Shown: piece after piece, positions 25,164 through 36,227 of the stretch
How positions within the stretch are numbered: position 1 is the first letter of the stretch
Layout of the letters: every line of letters starts with the position of its first letter
Assembly (NCBI GenBank): GCA_003614735.1
Contig: KZ992426.1
Coordinates: 1 to 64,000, forward strand
Direction: 5' to 3'
Source of the DNA: Thamnocephalis sphaerospora
Taxonomy: Eukaryota > Zoopagomycota > Zoopagomycetes > Zoopagales > Sigmoideomycetaceae
Length of the DNA: 64,000 nucleotides
The notes under the pieces: model-generated
The model's input: only the letters and a program-made list of their open reading frames with translations
What the model was told of the DNA's origin: nothing
Database searches by the model: none
Position numbers and translations under genes: made by a program

Positions 25164-25839
25164 GATGACGGTTGAGCTGTCTGTACACTAGGGCGTGTGC
25201 TTGCGCTGTAGATAGAATGCGGCGTACCGTCTGTACAAAGAGCAACAGTGGCTGGTGTGCGACGTGCTAAGATATGCTCGCAGTAAAGCTGGCGATACTC
25301 GTAACAAAAAGGCGCACAGCGGGGATGAAGTAAATAGCGGAGTATGCCCAATGCGGTATGTACGTCATCATTCTTGAAGCTGCGTCGCATGACGCCAGCC
25401 AGCCACACTGCTGCCCTGCTCTGGCACGGCAACGCACACAACACGTCAGCAAAGGGTCATCGGCAACGTGAACGGGCGCAGATACGCCCAATAGCGCTAT
25501 AGCATCTAGCAGTGGTGCCTTCAGCTAGTATGTCTGTGCGGTGCACAGTGGTCAGTATCCCGCTGAACAGGTCTTGCTGCCATCAAGTCTCTGTCTTTTG
25601 GCCAAGCCAACCATCGTACGCCGAATGCTTGGCACTGGTTCAACCTTACAGCGTGTCAACAACTTGCCTATATGGGCCAATAGCAAATATGAACGGTGTT
25701 GCTGTGGCGTTGAGGCATCGCAAGACGGCTAAACTAGCGCTCGCTTGTATGGCAGTGTCAACAGATGGCCCAATTTCGCTAAATAAACGCTGGCGCGTCT
25801 TTTTCGTGTTCTGCATCCGTTTCCTTCGCTTTACACGCC
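25164..25839. promoter_or_regulatory. Divergent promoter between VPS13 and RFC3
   Basis: 676 bases separate two start codons on opposite strands, so both promoters must lie here. A tggcgcgt element at 25791-25798, 42 bases before the RFC3 ATG, contains the CGCG core of MCB/E2F-like cell-cycle sites that often control replication genes. That reading is an inference from one short match. A 242-codon frame starting at 25512 runs into RFC3 coding sequence and looks like chance. Confidence 0.45.
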
Positions 25840-27667
25840 ATGAGTCTCTGGGTGGACAAGTACCGGCCAACCGAGCTAAGCACGCTCACCTGCCACCAGG
25901 CCCTCACTGGGCAGCTGAAGCAGCTGGTAGGCATATGCAGAGGCAAAGAGCGCGCATACAGGCAAACACTCATGCACTGCTACAGGCAAATTCCAGCGAT
26001 CTGCCGCATCTCCTCTTCTATGGCCCTTCCGGCGCAGGAAAGAAAACGCGTATTCTCGCAGTACTGCGTGAGCTCTTTGGATCAGGCGTAGAAAAGGTAC
26101 GGCAGCGCGACGCATTGCAGCACTGCAACGTTGCCAACGTCAATGGCGACTGCCGCGGCTGCATACCCGTCGCCTGCAGATTAAGCTGGACACGCGCAAC
26201 TTTACGACACCGTCGAACCGAGCCATCAGCATCAGCGTAGTGTCTAGTCTGTACCATCTCGAGGTGACGCCGAGGTGGGTCAAGTGCGTACGCTTGCTCT
26301 TCCCTCGGCATACCATCTCCCGGCAATGTAGCCTTTGGTTTAGGGCACACAGTCGTGGTATTCCCTCGGTCCTGCATACGCAAGTATATCTGACTACTGG
26401 CTGTCGCCCGCTACTGCAGCGACATTGGGTTTTATGATCGCATCGTCATCCAGGATCTGATCAAGGAAGTGGCCCAGGCCCCACAGCTTGACTTGAATGC
26501 GCGTCAGCGCTTCAAAGGTGCGGCGATCATGAATGCTGCCCTCCTGTGGCACTCGTTAACCGGCAGCGCTGCACATGGTCTGCTTCATAGTTGTGGTCAT
26601 CCATGAAGCGGACACGCTGACTCGTGATGCGCAGACCGCGCTACGCCGTACAATGGAGCGGTACACGGCCAATCTGCGCATTATCCTCTGCTGCAACACG
26701 ACAAGCCGCATCATCTCTCCCATCCGCAGTCGATGCTTGCTGGTCCGTGTTGCTGCACCGTCGGTCGAAGAGGTAAGTGTTACAACAAGCGCACACCACA
26801 CATGCACTGCATTAATCTGCGACTCCATTCACATTCGTCAGATCGAGCACGTTCTGCAGGATGTAGCCAGCAAGGAAAGCTTTGCGCTACCGGCACCTGT
26901 AGCTAAGCGTATCATCGACCAGTCTGATAGCAATCTGCGACGAGCACTGCTCATGCTAGAGTCGGTATACATGCAAAACAAGCAAGTATCCATTGCCATA
27001 TCGACATACACGTCAACGCTCGCGGCGCTAACAGCAGCGCACGTACACTTGTACAGTGGACATCCGCCAACGGAAGGGCAACAGGTGCCGGCCGCCGACT
27101 GGCAAGAGTACATCCAGGAGGTGGCCGCCTCCATTGTACAGGAGCAAAGTCCTCAGCGGTAAGCCAATACACACGCTACATGGACGAACCCCGCGGTCCT
27201 GATGCCATTGTCCATACGCATGCGGTACATCTAGGCTACTCCAGGTGCGCACCAAATTTTACGAACTTCTTTCACATTGCATCCCGGCCGAGACTATCTT
27301 AAAGGCACGTCCGTGTCTGCAGATTAACATATGCACATCTCTAACCTATGCATAGCAGACGCTAGCATTTGAGCTGATGAAGAATGTGGACGACCAGCTG
27401 AAGCCAGATATTGCCGAGCAGGCGGCCTTCTTTGTACGTATTACCGCTACTATGCAGGTGGCAATGGAACTAACGTCACTTGTGCGTAGGATCACCGTCT
27501 TCGCTGCGGCCAAAAGGCCATCTTTCACCTGGAGGCATTCACTGCCAAGTTCATGAGCATATACAAACGGTACGTGGCAGCATTGGCATCCACAGCCATT
27601 ACAGCCCGTTCGCTAATACTCGCACGATGTGCTGGTCTTCAGCTACCTGATTTCTCTGTACGGTTAA
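25840..27667 (+). CDS. RFC3: Replication factor C subunit 3 (yeast Rfc5), clamp loader
   Basis: Small AAA+ subunit of the RFC clamp loader that places PCNA on primed DNA in the nucleus. It starts MSLWVDKYRPTELS. After an intron with gtaggc, the P-loop exon reads DLPHLLFYGPSGAGKKTRI (Walker A GPSGAGKKT), then FTTPSNRAISISVVSSLYHL, DRIVIQDLIKEVAQAPQLDL, HEADTLTRDAQTALRRTMER (the Walker B region, HEAD in place of DEAD, followed by the RRTME sensor helix), CCNTTSRIISPIRSRC (the SRC arginine-finger motif), NLRRALLMLES, and the C-terminal collar PQRLLQVRTKFYELLSHCIP. The last intron joins FMSIYKR to YLISLYG and a TAA at 27665-27667. About eight introns. The overall match is clearly to human RFC3, not RFC2/4/5. 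Confidence 0.95.
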
Positions 27668-28016
27668 ACGCGCATGCTTATGCGCCACTGCCATCGCCAC
27701 CCACCAGCTACATAAACGATATTCTGTGTGTATTTCAAAAGACAAACGCAAGATAGAAGCGGCAGTAGCGCACGAGTGCGCCAGAGCACGCAAAGATAAG
27801 AATGCAGGGATGGTGTCGAAATGTAAAAGAAGGAAAGGGCTGCATGTTGCAGCCAATCACACCGTCGTAACGGAAGAACAAAGGTGTTGGCGAGATGCAT
27901 TGCACAAGCGCAAGCGGCAATGTCGAACGTGCACCTCGTCTTTTCCACAGCGCGGTCCTCCAATCGCCAGGCGGTGAGAACCGCGGCAGAGGTCAGCATG
28001 ACGGCCGCCAATCAGA
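27668..28016. other. Convergent 3' spacer between RFC3 and FZO1
   Basis: About 350 bases between two converging stop codons, expected to hold both 3' UTRs and poly(A) signals. An open frame on the minus strand here has no similarity I recognise. Confidence 0.5.
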
Positions 28017-31000
28017 TCAAAGCGGCACCATGCGATCTTCACAGTCGACAGCGTCCACAAGATCGCGCAGTTCCTTGGCACGCCGCGCCATATCACGGAA
28101 CCACCGCCGGCGCTCCTTGGCTTCGACCTGATCTTGAGCACGCTGCTCACGGTCAGCACGTTCCCGCTCCACTGCGCGCTGATAGCGCTCTCGCAAGTCC
28201 TGAGCGGAGAAGCGCAGTGCAGCCTGAGCGCGCTTGGTCACTCGGTCGGCGTGGTAGTCCACCAGACCAGCCTCCTCGATATGGCGACGAATCTTGCGTG
28301 CCACCTTACGGTGCACTGCATGTTGCATGTCGCCGGCGATAAAAACGACGGCACCCACACCTAGCACCGCAAAACAGCGGTTAGCAGCTGCCCGATGGTA
28401 ATGAGCAGAACGTCATCGTCAATTGCTACTCACCAGCAATGCTCGCAGTAAGCAAAAACCAACGCTTCAGGCCACGCATGCCCAGGTTCGTGCCAACATG
28501 CGCCGCATTGAGGAGCAGCGTCTTGTAGCCGAGCAGGTTGCCTACGATCATGGCAATACCGCCCACACCAGCGGTGGCAATACCGATGCGTTCGCGCACA
28601 TCCACCAGATCCCAAGGATCGATGCGCACTCTAAGGCGTCTGTCCTCGCTGGCCGCACTGTTGCGGGAGAAGAGACGACCAAGATCAGCCTTACGTGGCT
28701 TCTCTTCCAGCACTCCATCAGCTCCTAGCGCCCTGATTTTGGCGTCGGCACGCTGCACTCGCTCTAGCGTAGCGCTTTCGCATTCTACCAGTTCACGCTC
28801 CCAGGCAACAAGCATGCTGCGACGAATAGTGTCTACATAGCCGACAATACCGCTGAAGCCGGGCCAGGTGGGCTCGCCGCCGTAGACTTCGAACGCATTA
28901 CAGACAGCACGAAGGCGCCGGCGCGTCAACTGGCGCACCTCGTCGCCAGTGCTTTCCGTCTCGCGATCGGCCGTAGCACAATCGCTGCGCTGCGATGCCA
29001 CCAGCCGGTCATAGCCGGGTCGCGATGCCTCCAGTGCGTCCGAAGCGGTTTTAAGGCGATTGTCGGCATCTCGACGGTTCAGGCGGGCCAGCAAGCGCAC
29101 ATCCGCTAGCACATTCAGTAGATACAGCTTGGCCGGCTCCAGCTTGGTGCGCGTGCGCCGTCCCAGTGTAAATCCGCGCAGGCACCGCTCCATACGCCTC
29201 CAGTCTTCAGGTGAGTCGTCGTCGTCGCCGCCTCCGCCACTGTGGCCATCGTCGCTATCGCTGTCGCTATCATCACCGTCGTCGCCGTCATCCTTGTCGA
29301 GGCGCACTCGCGTCGGACTGATCCAGTGCACCAAATCCTCTGCTTCATCATAGGTGGCCGGTGACACTTCACGAATCTGCTCCATAATGCGTCGTGAGCA
29401 GCGCTCCTTGGCACGAATAGACTCGAACCGGTTGACAACGAAAAAGAGCAGCGCCTTCTCCTTGCCCGCCTGTTCCAAAAACTCACGTCCAGACAGAGTC
29501 AGAGTGTTTCCAGCATCAAGAACAAAAACTACAACGTCAATCTCCTCCTGCCGTGTAAGCAGGAAAAAGGTCTTCATCGAGTCTGTGTTGAGACCAGGCG
29601 AATCAATCACCGACAAGTTGGCCACACCGTCGTTGTGTACAAGCGCAGAGTCGTCGCTGGCCTGTTTGGCGTACACCTTGATGATGCTGTGCTCGTCGCC
29701 CTCCCAGTCATCCATGGTAGCCTCCAGATGCCGCAGCGGAATGCGCCAGAACGTGGACGGATCCGTTCGATCATAGATGCGTCGGTCCATGCACGCGTGC
29801 GCCTCTTCAACGCCGTCATTGAGATCGGCATCAAGCACCTCCAGGAAAGCCGAGGTCAACGGCTGCTGATCCACCGGCACCACTGTACGGCGCAGCAGCG
29901 CATTCACCAGCGATGATTTGCCGGAATTCACATCGCCAGCCACAATCACCTTGAAGCTGGTGTCGCTAACACGCTGGTGCAAGTTGTCCAGATGGCGCAG
30001 GGACGCAGCTAGGCGGTCTTCCAGCATAGGCGCCAGCGTTCCCGGCTCCAGAGATGCCTGCAGCCGGTCTGAAGTCGGCGCCATGCTCAGCTTGAGGTCC
30101 AGCTGCAGTACGCGCAGCTCCTCGCCGTCCACATCATCGCCAGCGCCTGATGCACCTGCGTCGCTCAAATCACGCTGGCGCTGTGCACGACCTTCTGGCA
30201 GCGATGGCATAGACATGGCCATTGGGTCGTGACGTGGCACGGTGACGCCAGAAAAGTCGGAAGCACGGCGACGGAGACTGGCCTCGCTCGTGTCGCCGTC
30301 AAACGAGCCACGTCGCGGCCGAGTCGGCATGCCGCTGCTTGCACCGGTACGCCGATTCATTGTCGGCGCTAAAAGTTCGCCGCTGTCTGTCATGGCGGTA
30401 GCGGCACGGCGTACACCGCGACGTGAATTCGGAGGTGACAGTCCCTGGAAGCCACTGCGTGCGGCGCCAACATCCTCCGCTCCGGCACCGTCACCATCTT
30501 CGCCCAGTTACGAGGACAGGGTACGCCGTGGTGTTGCATTGGCCGACCCGCTGCCCCCTGCAGCACGATTTGCGCTATTGGAAAGGGGAAAGGCAATGAT
30601 GCGCTTTTCATGGTTTGCTTCGCGCCACTCTTCCAGCACGCCCTGGGTGTCGCGAATAAACTTGAGCAGCCGATTGCGCTTGTCCATGAATAGCCTCTCC
30701 TCCACCTCGTCGCGTTCCATTTGCGGCCGACGTGCATGCTCTGTGGAGCTGCCTGCACGCGTATCGGCGGTGATCGAGCTAGGAGAAGTGCTCATTTGGT
30801 GCGCGCTATCGAGAATAACGCTGCCGGCCATCGATATGAAGCCGCTATCGTTGGTCGCCGCATGCCGTGCGCGAGTCCGATCGGCGACAGCGTCCTCTTC
30901 CGCCAGCCTTTGCGCTAGGTGGCGTGCTGCGCGCTCGTTGTCATCCATCCTACCCGGCGCGTTCGTCCTCTCCTGTGCCACACCTGGTGGCCCAAACTCA

Positions 31001-31104
31001 AAGTTGCTGATGCCGCGCGAGCGCGACAGCTGTTCCTGTGCATCCCTACTGGTGGCCGGCTGCTTGCCCTGCTTCTTTTTGGAGGGTGCGTACCGCGAAG
31101 ACAT
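28017..31104 (-). CDS. FZO1: Mitofusin/Fzo1, dynamin-family GTPase for mitochondrial outer-membrane fusion
   Basis: Three exons, 30512-31104, 28434-30454 and 28017-28360, give 985 residues. The N-terminal exon is disordered, then has FMDKRNRLLKFIRDTQGVLE, a heptad-repeat helix. The GTPase domain has G1 GDVNSGKSS, G3 DSPGLN and a G4-position NRFE where NKFD or similar is usual. A strongly acidic insert (DKDDGDDGDDSDSDSDD) lies in the GTPase region after G4. Two hydrophobic segments near the C terminus (GIATAGVGGIAMIVGNLLGY and LLTASIAGVGAVVFIAG, the second spanning the last intron) would anchor it in the outer membrane. A charged coiled coil rich in Arg and Glu follows (HR2-like). The frame ends in TGA at 28017-28019. 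The ATG at 31104 lies one base after a probable 5' UTR intron. Confidence 0.92.
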
Positions 31105-31105
31105 G

Positions 31106-31197
31106 CTGCGTAACCACCCGTATGGCCATGACCACCCGTTAGCCGCACGTCGCTACCAGTATCGCCTGTCTGCCTGTCTGTCTGTCTGCCCACTCAC
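31106..31197 (-). other. Probable 5' UTR intron of FZO1 containing a (GACA)n tract
   Basis: Read on the minus strand, a strong donor (CAG followed by gtgagt) at 31197 and an acceptor ttacgcag at 31106 flank 92 bases with a ctaac branch-like site. The exon side ends one base before the FZO1 ATG. The upstream sequence has an in-frame stop before any Met, so the upstream exon would be noncoding. A (CTGT)n/(GACA)n microsatellite lies inside at about 31166-31189. Confidence 0.55.
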
Positions 31198-32420
31198 CTG
31201 AACGCCGCGCAAGAGGGCAGACGTTAATGGCACTCGAGCGTCGCTACAGGCGACGAAGCAAAACGGCAACGGCTGGCGAGTACACCGCCCGGTCAATAAG
31301 CGGTACAGAAGCGGGTGCAGAGCTGGAATCCACCGTGCGATGCAGCCGACAATAACCAAAGCCTGCCGCGATGTACCCGTTTACGCGCGTATAATGCGCA
31401 AGTCGGGTCGCGTACAGGCAGCAAAGCACACAGGCGAGTGAAAGCACGACACTAAAGATAGCAGTTGTGGCTCAGGGTCGCTGTTGCCGGTGCGTGCTTT
31501 GGCGCAAAAGGAGAATCGGGGCGGTGCGTATACAGTGGGAAGGAGGTGGTGTGGACAGCAGGCAGGCGTAAAGACTGGAATCAGGTGATCAATGAGGTCA
31601 GGCGTGTTGGGTGAGAAGAACGTGGAAGGCGTGAATCGGCTGCGCAGACCACACGCATATATCGCGAGCGAGCGTTGCTGGGCAAAAGGACAAGGGCAAA
31701 CGACGATGGTGCCTAGCGTGTTGGGGCTTACAAACATACGTGCCGGCTTACCGAGTATACCCGAGCACGCGATGGCAGCCGGCCAGTCACCGTGCACCGC
31801 TCCCTGCTTAGTTCTGGCTAGCTATGGCTACTGCCGCTGGCGGCGAGTGACGGTGGACTGCAAAGGAATTAGAGACAGAGCCTGCCACGTCAGGCTGCTC
31901 AAGAGCTCGTGGCGTATTGGCGGCAATGATAACGGTGGTCTGCTGAACAGCAGAAAAGGAAAAAGTGACGACCGTCGGTTCGCCAAGTGGCCAGCCGATC
32001 CAACGAGAGACGCCATGGCAGCAGCACACACGGCCGATGCGCGTGCGAATTCAAATGCCAAAAAGCAGATTGGGCCAGATGCAACACCATACTCCGATAG
32101 GTCCCAGCATGACGCGAGCGATAAGCGCACACTGCACCACAGTCTACGAGTTCAGACCGTACCCACTGCTGCCACCACCATCCATGATCAGTAGACTAGA
32201 CTGTAGACGGCAATGTAGGCCATCTGAGCCCCCGATGCGTGCACAAAAACGCAAGTTGCACCTCATCGCAGCATGGACCTCTACCCGTTACACACACATG
32301 CACACTGGAATGCCAAATGACGCAGACTAGGTAAGGCTGGCAACAAGACGTGTATGCCGGTGGCCGTGCACGCAAACGGCTGGGCCGACCAGACGTCCGC
32401 ATGCGTGCACACGCTAGCAT
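31198..32420. other. Spacer upstream of FZO1
   Basis: About 1.2 kb up to the stop codon of RPL17. From roughly 31400 to 31640 the plus strand is purine-rich, which is a pyrimidine-rich leader when read towards FZO1. A 200-codon plus-strand frame at 31592-32194 has no recognisable domain, and I do not call it a gene. Confidence 0.45.
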
Positions 32421-33283
32421 TTACTGCTGAATGTGGCGCTGGCGAGCGGCCTGGATGCGGTTCAGCTTGACGACCTTGCCGGTGGCGGCACGCTCAACCT
32501 TGGCATCCTCCTCAGCGACGATGATCTCGACGTGGCACGGCGAGCACATGTACGCTATCGCAAGTTGTTAGTCCTTTGAAACTAGCCAATCCTTCCCGTC
32601 GCCCACCGCCGCATGCGTCGCCAGTCTACGCCTTTTCCGCCTCCAATACTTACGGTTGATGCGACCGTGGGCACGGTAGGTGCGACGGCGCTGCTTCGGG
32701 GCCTGGTTGACCTGGATGTGCTTGATAACCAGGGACTCGACGTTCAGACCCTTGGACTGAAGAACAGCGCGAAAAAAGCGTCAGCATACGCGCGCCCACA
32801 ATGTCTCGCCCATCGCGGGACATCCGCCAATCTCATGCGCCCCGTCACACGCGTAACCCACCTCAGCGTTGGCCTTGGCGTTCTGCAGCAGATCGAGCAG
32901 GAACTTGGCGCTCTTCGCCGGCCAGCGACCCTGGGTGGCCTTGAAGGCCTTGGCCTGGGCGCAGCGGCCGACGCCACCGTTGAAGCGGCGGAACGGCACA
33001 GCCTGCTTGTGCTCCTGGACGTCCGACAGATAGGTGAACGCCTTCTGCAGCTTCATGCCGGAGATCGCGACGGCGGTCTCATGGGTGTTCTTGAAGTGGA
33101 CGCGCAGGTAGGAACCGCGGGTCTTGGCCGCTGCAAGCACCACCGCGCGTCAGCCAACGTGTTCCCGAAGATGCCATCCGCATGCACATTCGCCTGCACG
33201 ACCGTGACGTGACATTTGCATGGCCAGCTCCGCAAACACTTACACTTGGCCGGGTTCAGCGACGAGACCGAGTACCTCACCAT
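32421..33283 (-). CDS. RPL17: 60S ribosomal protein uL22 (L17)
   Basis: Core protein of the large cytosolic ribosomal subunit, lining the peptide exit tunnel. It begins [13 protein letters not shown], then after an intron [38 protein letters not shown] and [20 protein letters not shown], then after the second intron [20 protein letters not shown] and [13 protein letters not shown], and a last exon [16 protein letters not shown] ending HIQQ and TAA at 32421-32423. About 185 residues, the normal family length. Three introns. I looked in them for box C/D snoRNA signatures, common in ribosomal-protein introns, and saw none. Confidence 0.97.
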
Positions 33284-33717
33284 GGCTGAAGTTTCCTAAT
33301 GCTGGCGTTGAGCAGTTGCCAAGGCCGTGTAGCCGCCAGTACGAGTGCAAGCATAGCCGAGAAGCGCGTAGGGCGGGAATGTTAGCTCATCGTGTTGGCG
33401 GCGGAATGGATTCAGCGAATTCACCCGCCGAGTACCGCCAATCAACTCATCGCCGCAATATTGACCGCGCTCAAGCGTGTCTGCGCGAACGGCCAGGCAA
33501 CGCGTCGGCAAACGCATGCTGTTACGACTGCTCCAAGCTGGTGCCGTCACCAACACCACACCCGGTACCGGCTAGCCGCTACAACGTATGTGCCACCTCG
33601 CCGATATCAACGGAAAAGCGTCCAGACAGACGCGCGGGCCGATGGATGGATGGATGCTGCTGTCGTATACGGCGCTGCGCCCAACAAGCACGATCGGTTC
33701 CATCGCGTAGTATCCAG

Positions 33718-33792
33718 CATCATCCATCCATCCATCTCTCCGTCCGTCCGTCCGTCCATCCATCCATCCATCCATCCATCCATCCATCCATT
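33718..33792. repeat. (CCAT)n/(CCGT)n microsatellite
   Basis: About 75 bases of catc/cgtc tetranucleotide units, with four cgtc units embedded in the catc array. A short ggat tract lies upstream near 33640-33655, so an inverted pairing is possible. Confidence 0.9.
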
Positions 33793-34033
33793 CGTTGAGG
33801 CCCCATACGCCAGCCATCTGTTGCGACGCTATCCGGTACGCCGTCGTCGCCTCTATTGCTCCAGTATGCACGCCCAGACAGCCCGCCTCCGATGCGTCTC
33901 GTACGCGGATGCTAACCTGCGTGCCGAAGTGTACCGTAGCTTCGGTGGGGTTTGGAAAGAGGGGGAGTGACCGGATCAGCGAGACGGGCGACCACTCCAC
34001 TATGGCAGTTTTCCTCCACCAGTGGGCATCGAC

Positions 34034-34053
34034 CACACACACACACACACACA
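34034..34053. repeat. (CA)n microsatellite
   Basis: About ten CA units in the STUB1 upstream spacer. Confidence 0.9.
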
Positions 34054-34406
34054 ACCACAATAACACTGGTCTACGTGTCTGTCCGCAGCACCGTCACATT
34101 TTGGTTTGGGAGTACCAATACCGTTTCTAGTGTCTGCAGACGCCGACGTCTTTAACGGCAGTCGGCCTCGAAGCTTCGCGGCGTCTGTGCTGAGGCCCAG
34201 AGCGGCAGACGCACGTCAGCCTGTTGCATTCCCCCCTCACCACGCCACTGGCGGCCAAACACACCCCACCGCTCGCCACGCCTCTTCGCCGCCCATTATC
34301 CTATTCTTCACACTACCAGCAAGACCGCTAACTGTACTGACGCCTGGCCCCGCCGGCACGCTAGTGACCCCCAACGCGCCATCATTCACTGGGTGACCAC
34401 AACGCC

Positions 34407-36165
34407 ATGGCCTACGATAGCGCCAGAGCAGCTTCTGCGGATAAGCACAAGCTTTTAGGCAACGGCCACTTTGCGCACCAGCGCTATTCGTCGGCCATCA
34501 AAGAATACACAACGGCCATTGTAAGCAGCACAGCCGCCAGCAAGGATTTACAGTACGAATATGGAACTGACGATCATGATGCGCAGATACAATGCCCAAG
34601 CGTAGCCGCCTACTATACCAACCGAGCCACCTGTTACATGAAGGCAAGCATACTTGTAGACGACATGCCAATGGCTGGAACGCGCTAATCTCTAGACCTG
34701 TATTGGGCCATACGTAGCTGGACAGACATGAGGATATGGAGCTGGATTGCCGCAAGGCTCTGGAACTGGATAAAACATCAGGTATATTGCAGGAAATACA
34801 AGTGCAAGACAGACCGTCGGCACAAGCTTACATTCGCGATCGATGTGCGCCATCCGCTATAGCCAGAGCTCACTATTTGGTATGCACACGCAAAGACGTG
34901 AACTGGCTTGGTCGGCTGACCAATTGGTGACCGTGTAGCTCGGCAAAGCGCTGATATACCAAGGAAAACTAGGCGCAAAAGCGATACAGGCGCTTGAAAA
35001 GGGTATGCACAAGGATGGTCGACGCCACGCGCGCAATGCATGCGTAAGCTCACCTGCACTATCTTATCAGCTTACCGGTTTGCGGTAGATCAGCAGCAGC
35101 CCTATGCAAAGGACGTTTTGCAAACACTGCGCACAGCACGCCGAGAGCAATGGGAGCGTGATCAGCGTGAACGCAATGCCACGGATGTCACGCTCCTGGG
35201 CTATATGCGCCAGCTGATTGAGAACGAGCGACAGCGGTGCGTGCCAAACTACCACCTGTAGACGTCCTAGTACTGATAGCCACATGCGTCTGCATCACCC
35301 TCTGCTGCCCTCTAGTGCGCACAGAATCTTGACCGAGGCCGGACTGAAGAATAATGACGACAGACGCGAGGCTGCTGCAGCCATCAATGATGAGCACGTG
35401 GGTGGCTTGCAATGTAGACTGCCTCAGGAGCTGTCTTGACCTCTGACACTATGCGGTCATCTACATGATACGACAACGGGGATGGTGATGGCAATAGGAC
35501 CAGCGTCTAGCACAGCTGGAGCATGTGTTTGAACAAGCCAACGAAAACGCGAGGGTAAATAGCGCTGATACAAGGCGGCATTTATGGCCAAGACTGCTGC
35601 TGAATAGCTAACGTACAATTGCGACCACCAAGAAACGCGATGTGCCGGATTACTTTTGCGACAAAGTAAGAGGCGTGCGCACATCAGCCTGTAGACTGCA
35701 CTTGCCGACGCTTCCCACGTAGATCAGCTTCTCCCTGATGCACGACCCGGTCATCACACCATCAGGCATCACGTAAGTTGGCAGAGGTCTACGCATGTCA
35801 TTGACACTGACAACAGCTGACCGCTCTATGACCGACTCTTGCTAGCTATGAGCGCACGTAAGTAGACCACAGCCTGTACAGCATTGCCATTGCCACCATA
35901 GTGCACCAATTTGCTTACGTCTGAATCCGCGTTTGCAGAGAGCTTCAAGATCATATAAAGCATATTGGTGACTTTGACCCGCTCAGCCGCCAGCCCATGA
36001 AGGAAAAGGATCTAGTGCCGAACCTTGCCCTTCGTGAAGCGATCGAGGACTATTTGCAAAAGCAAGTACCAACAACGCAAGCACACGCATCATCACGCCT
36101 GTACGCTAACCAGCATGGCGCATTGCGATGATTTGTGTAGGAACGGCTGGGCCATTGACTACTAA
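34407..36165 (+). CDS. STUB1: STUB1/CHIP-type U-box ubiquitin ligase with TPR domain
   Basis: Co-chaperone ligase whose TPR domain binds the C termini of Hsp70/Hsp90 and whose U-box ubiquitinates their clients. N-terminal TPRs: KLLGNGHFAHQRYSSAIKEY, YYTNRATCYMK, LDRHEDMELDCRKALELD, ARAHYLLGKALIYQGKLGAK. The helical linker includes RRAHRILTEAGLKNNDDRRE and EHVAQLEHVFEQANENAR. The U-box runs KRDVPDYFCDK, ISFSLMHDPVITPSGIT, IKHIGDFDPLSRQPM, DLVPNLALREAIEDYLQ and ends NGWAIDY then TAA. It matches animal CHIP along its whole length (about 300 residues). About ten introns; two (34644-34715 and 36062-36140) start with GC instead of GT, and the frame requires both. No frame breaks. Confidence 0.93.
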
Positions 36166-36227
36166 CACATCCGTATGTACTATACCACCCATCCGTGGCT
36201 ATCGGTATCCATCTACACTTTGTTTAT

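Larger units (their letters stand above)
33284..34406. other. Spacer with microsatellites between RPL17 and STUB1
   Basis: About 1.1 kb of head-to-head spacer: the RPL17 promoter lies at the left end and the STUB1 promoter at the right. It carries two simple repeats (listed separately). Apparent frames that cross the (CCAT)n tract give SIHPSIHPS-type repeats and are artefacts. The last 200 bases before STUB1 are C-rich. Confidence 0.5.

Noticed and set aside
25512-26240. 242-codon plus frame reaching into RFC3
   Set aside because: The true RFC3 frame starts at MSLWVDKYRP (25840); the longer frame merely shares the P-loop exon frame by chance.
31592-32194. 200-codon plus-strand frame upstream of FZO1
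   Set aside because: Low-information composition, no domain, and it lies over the purine-rich reverse of the FZO1 leader.
32560-33250. Possible snoRNAs in RPL17 introns
   Set aside because: Some CTGA-like D boxes are present, but no matching C box or terminal stem is visible in any of the three introns.
33220-33970. Overlapping 192-codon frames with SIHPSIHPS repeats
   Set aside because: They are translations of the (CCAT)n microsatellite.
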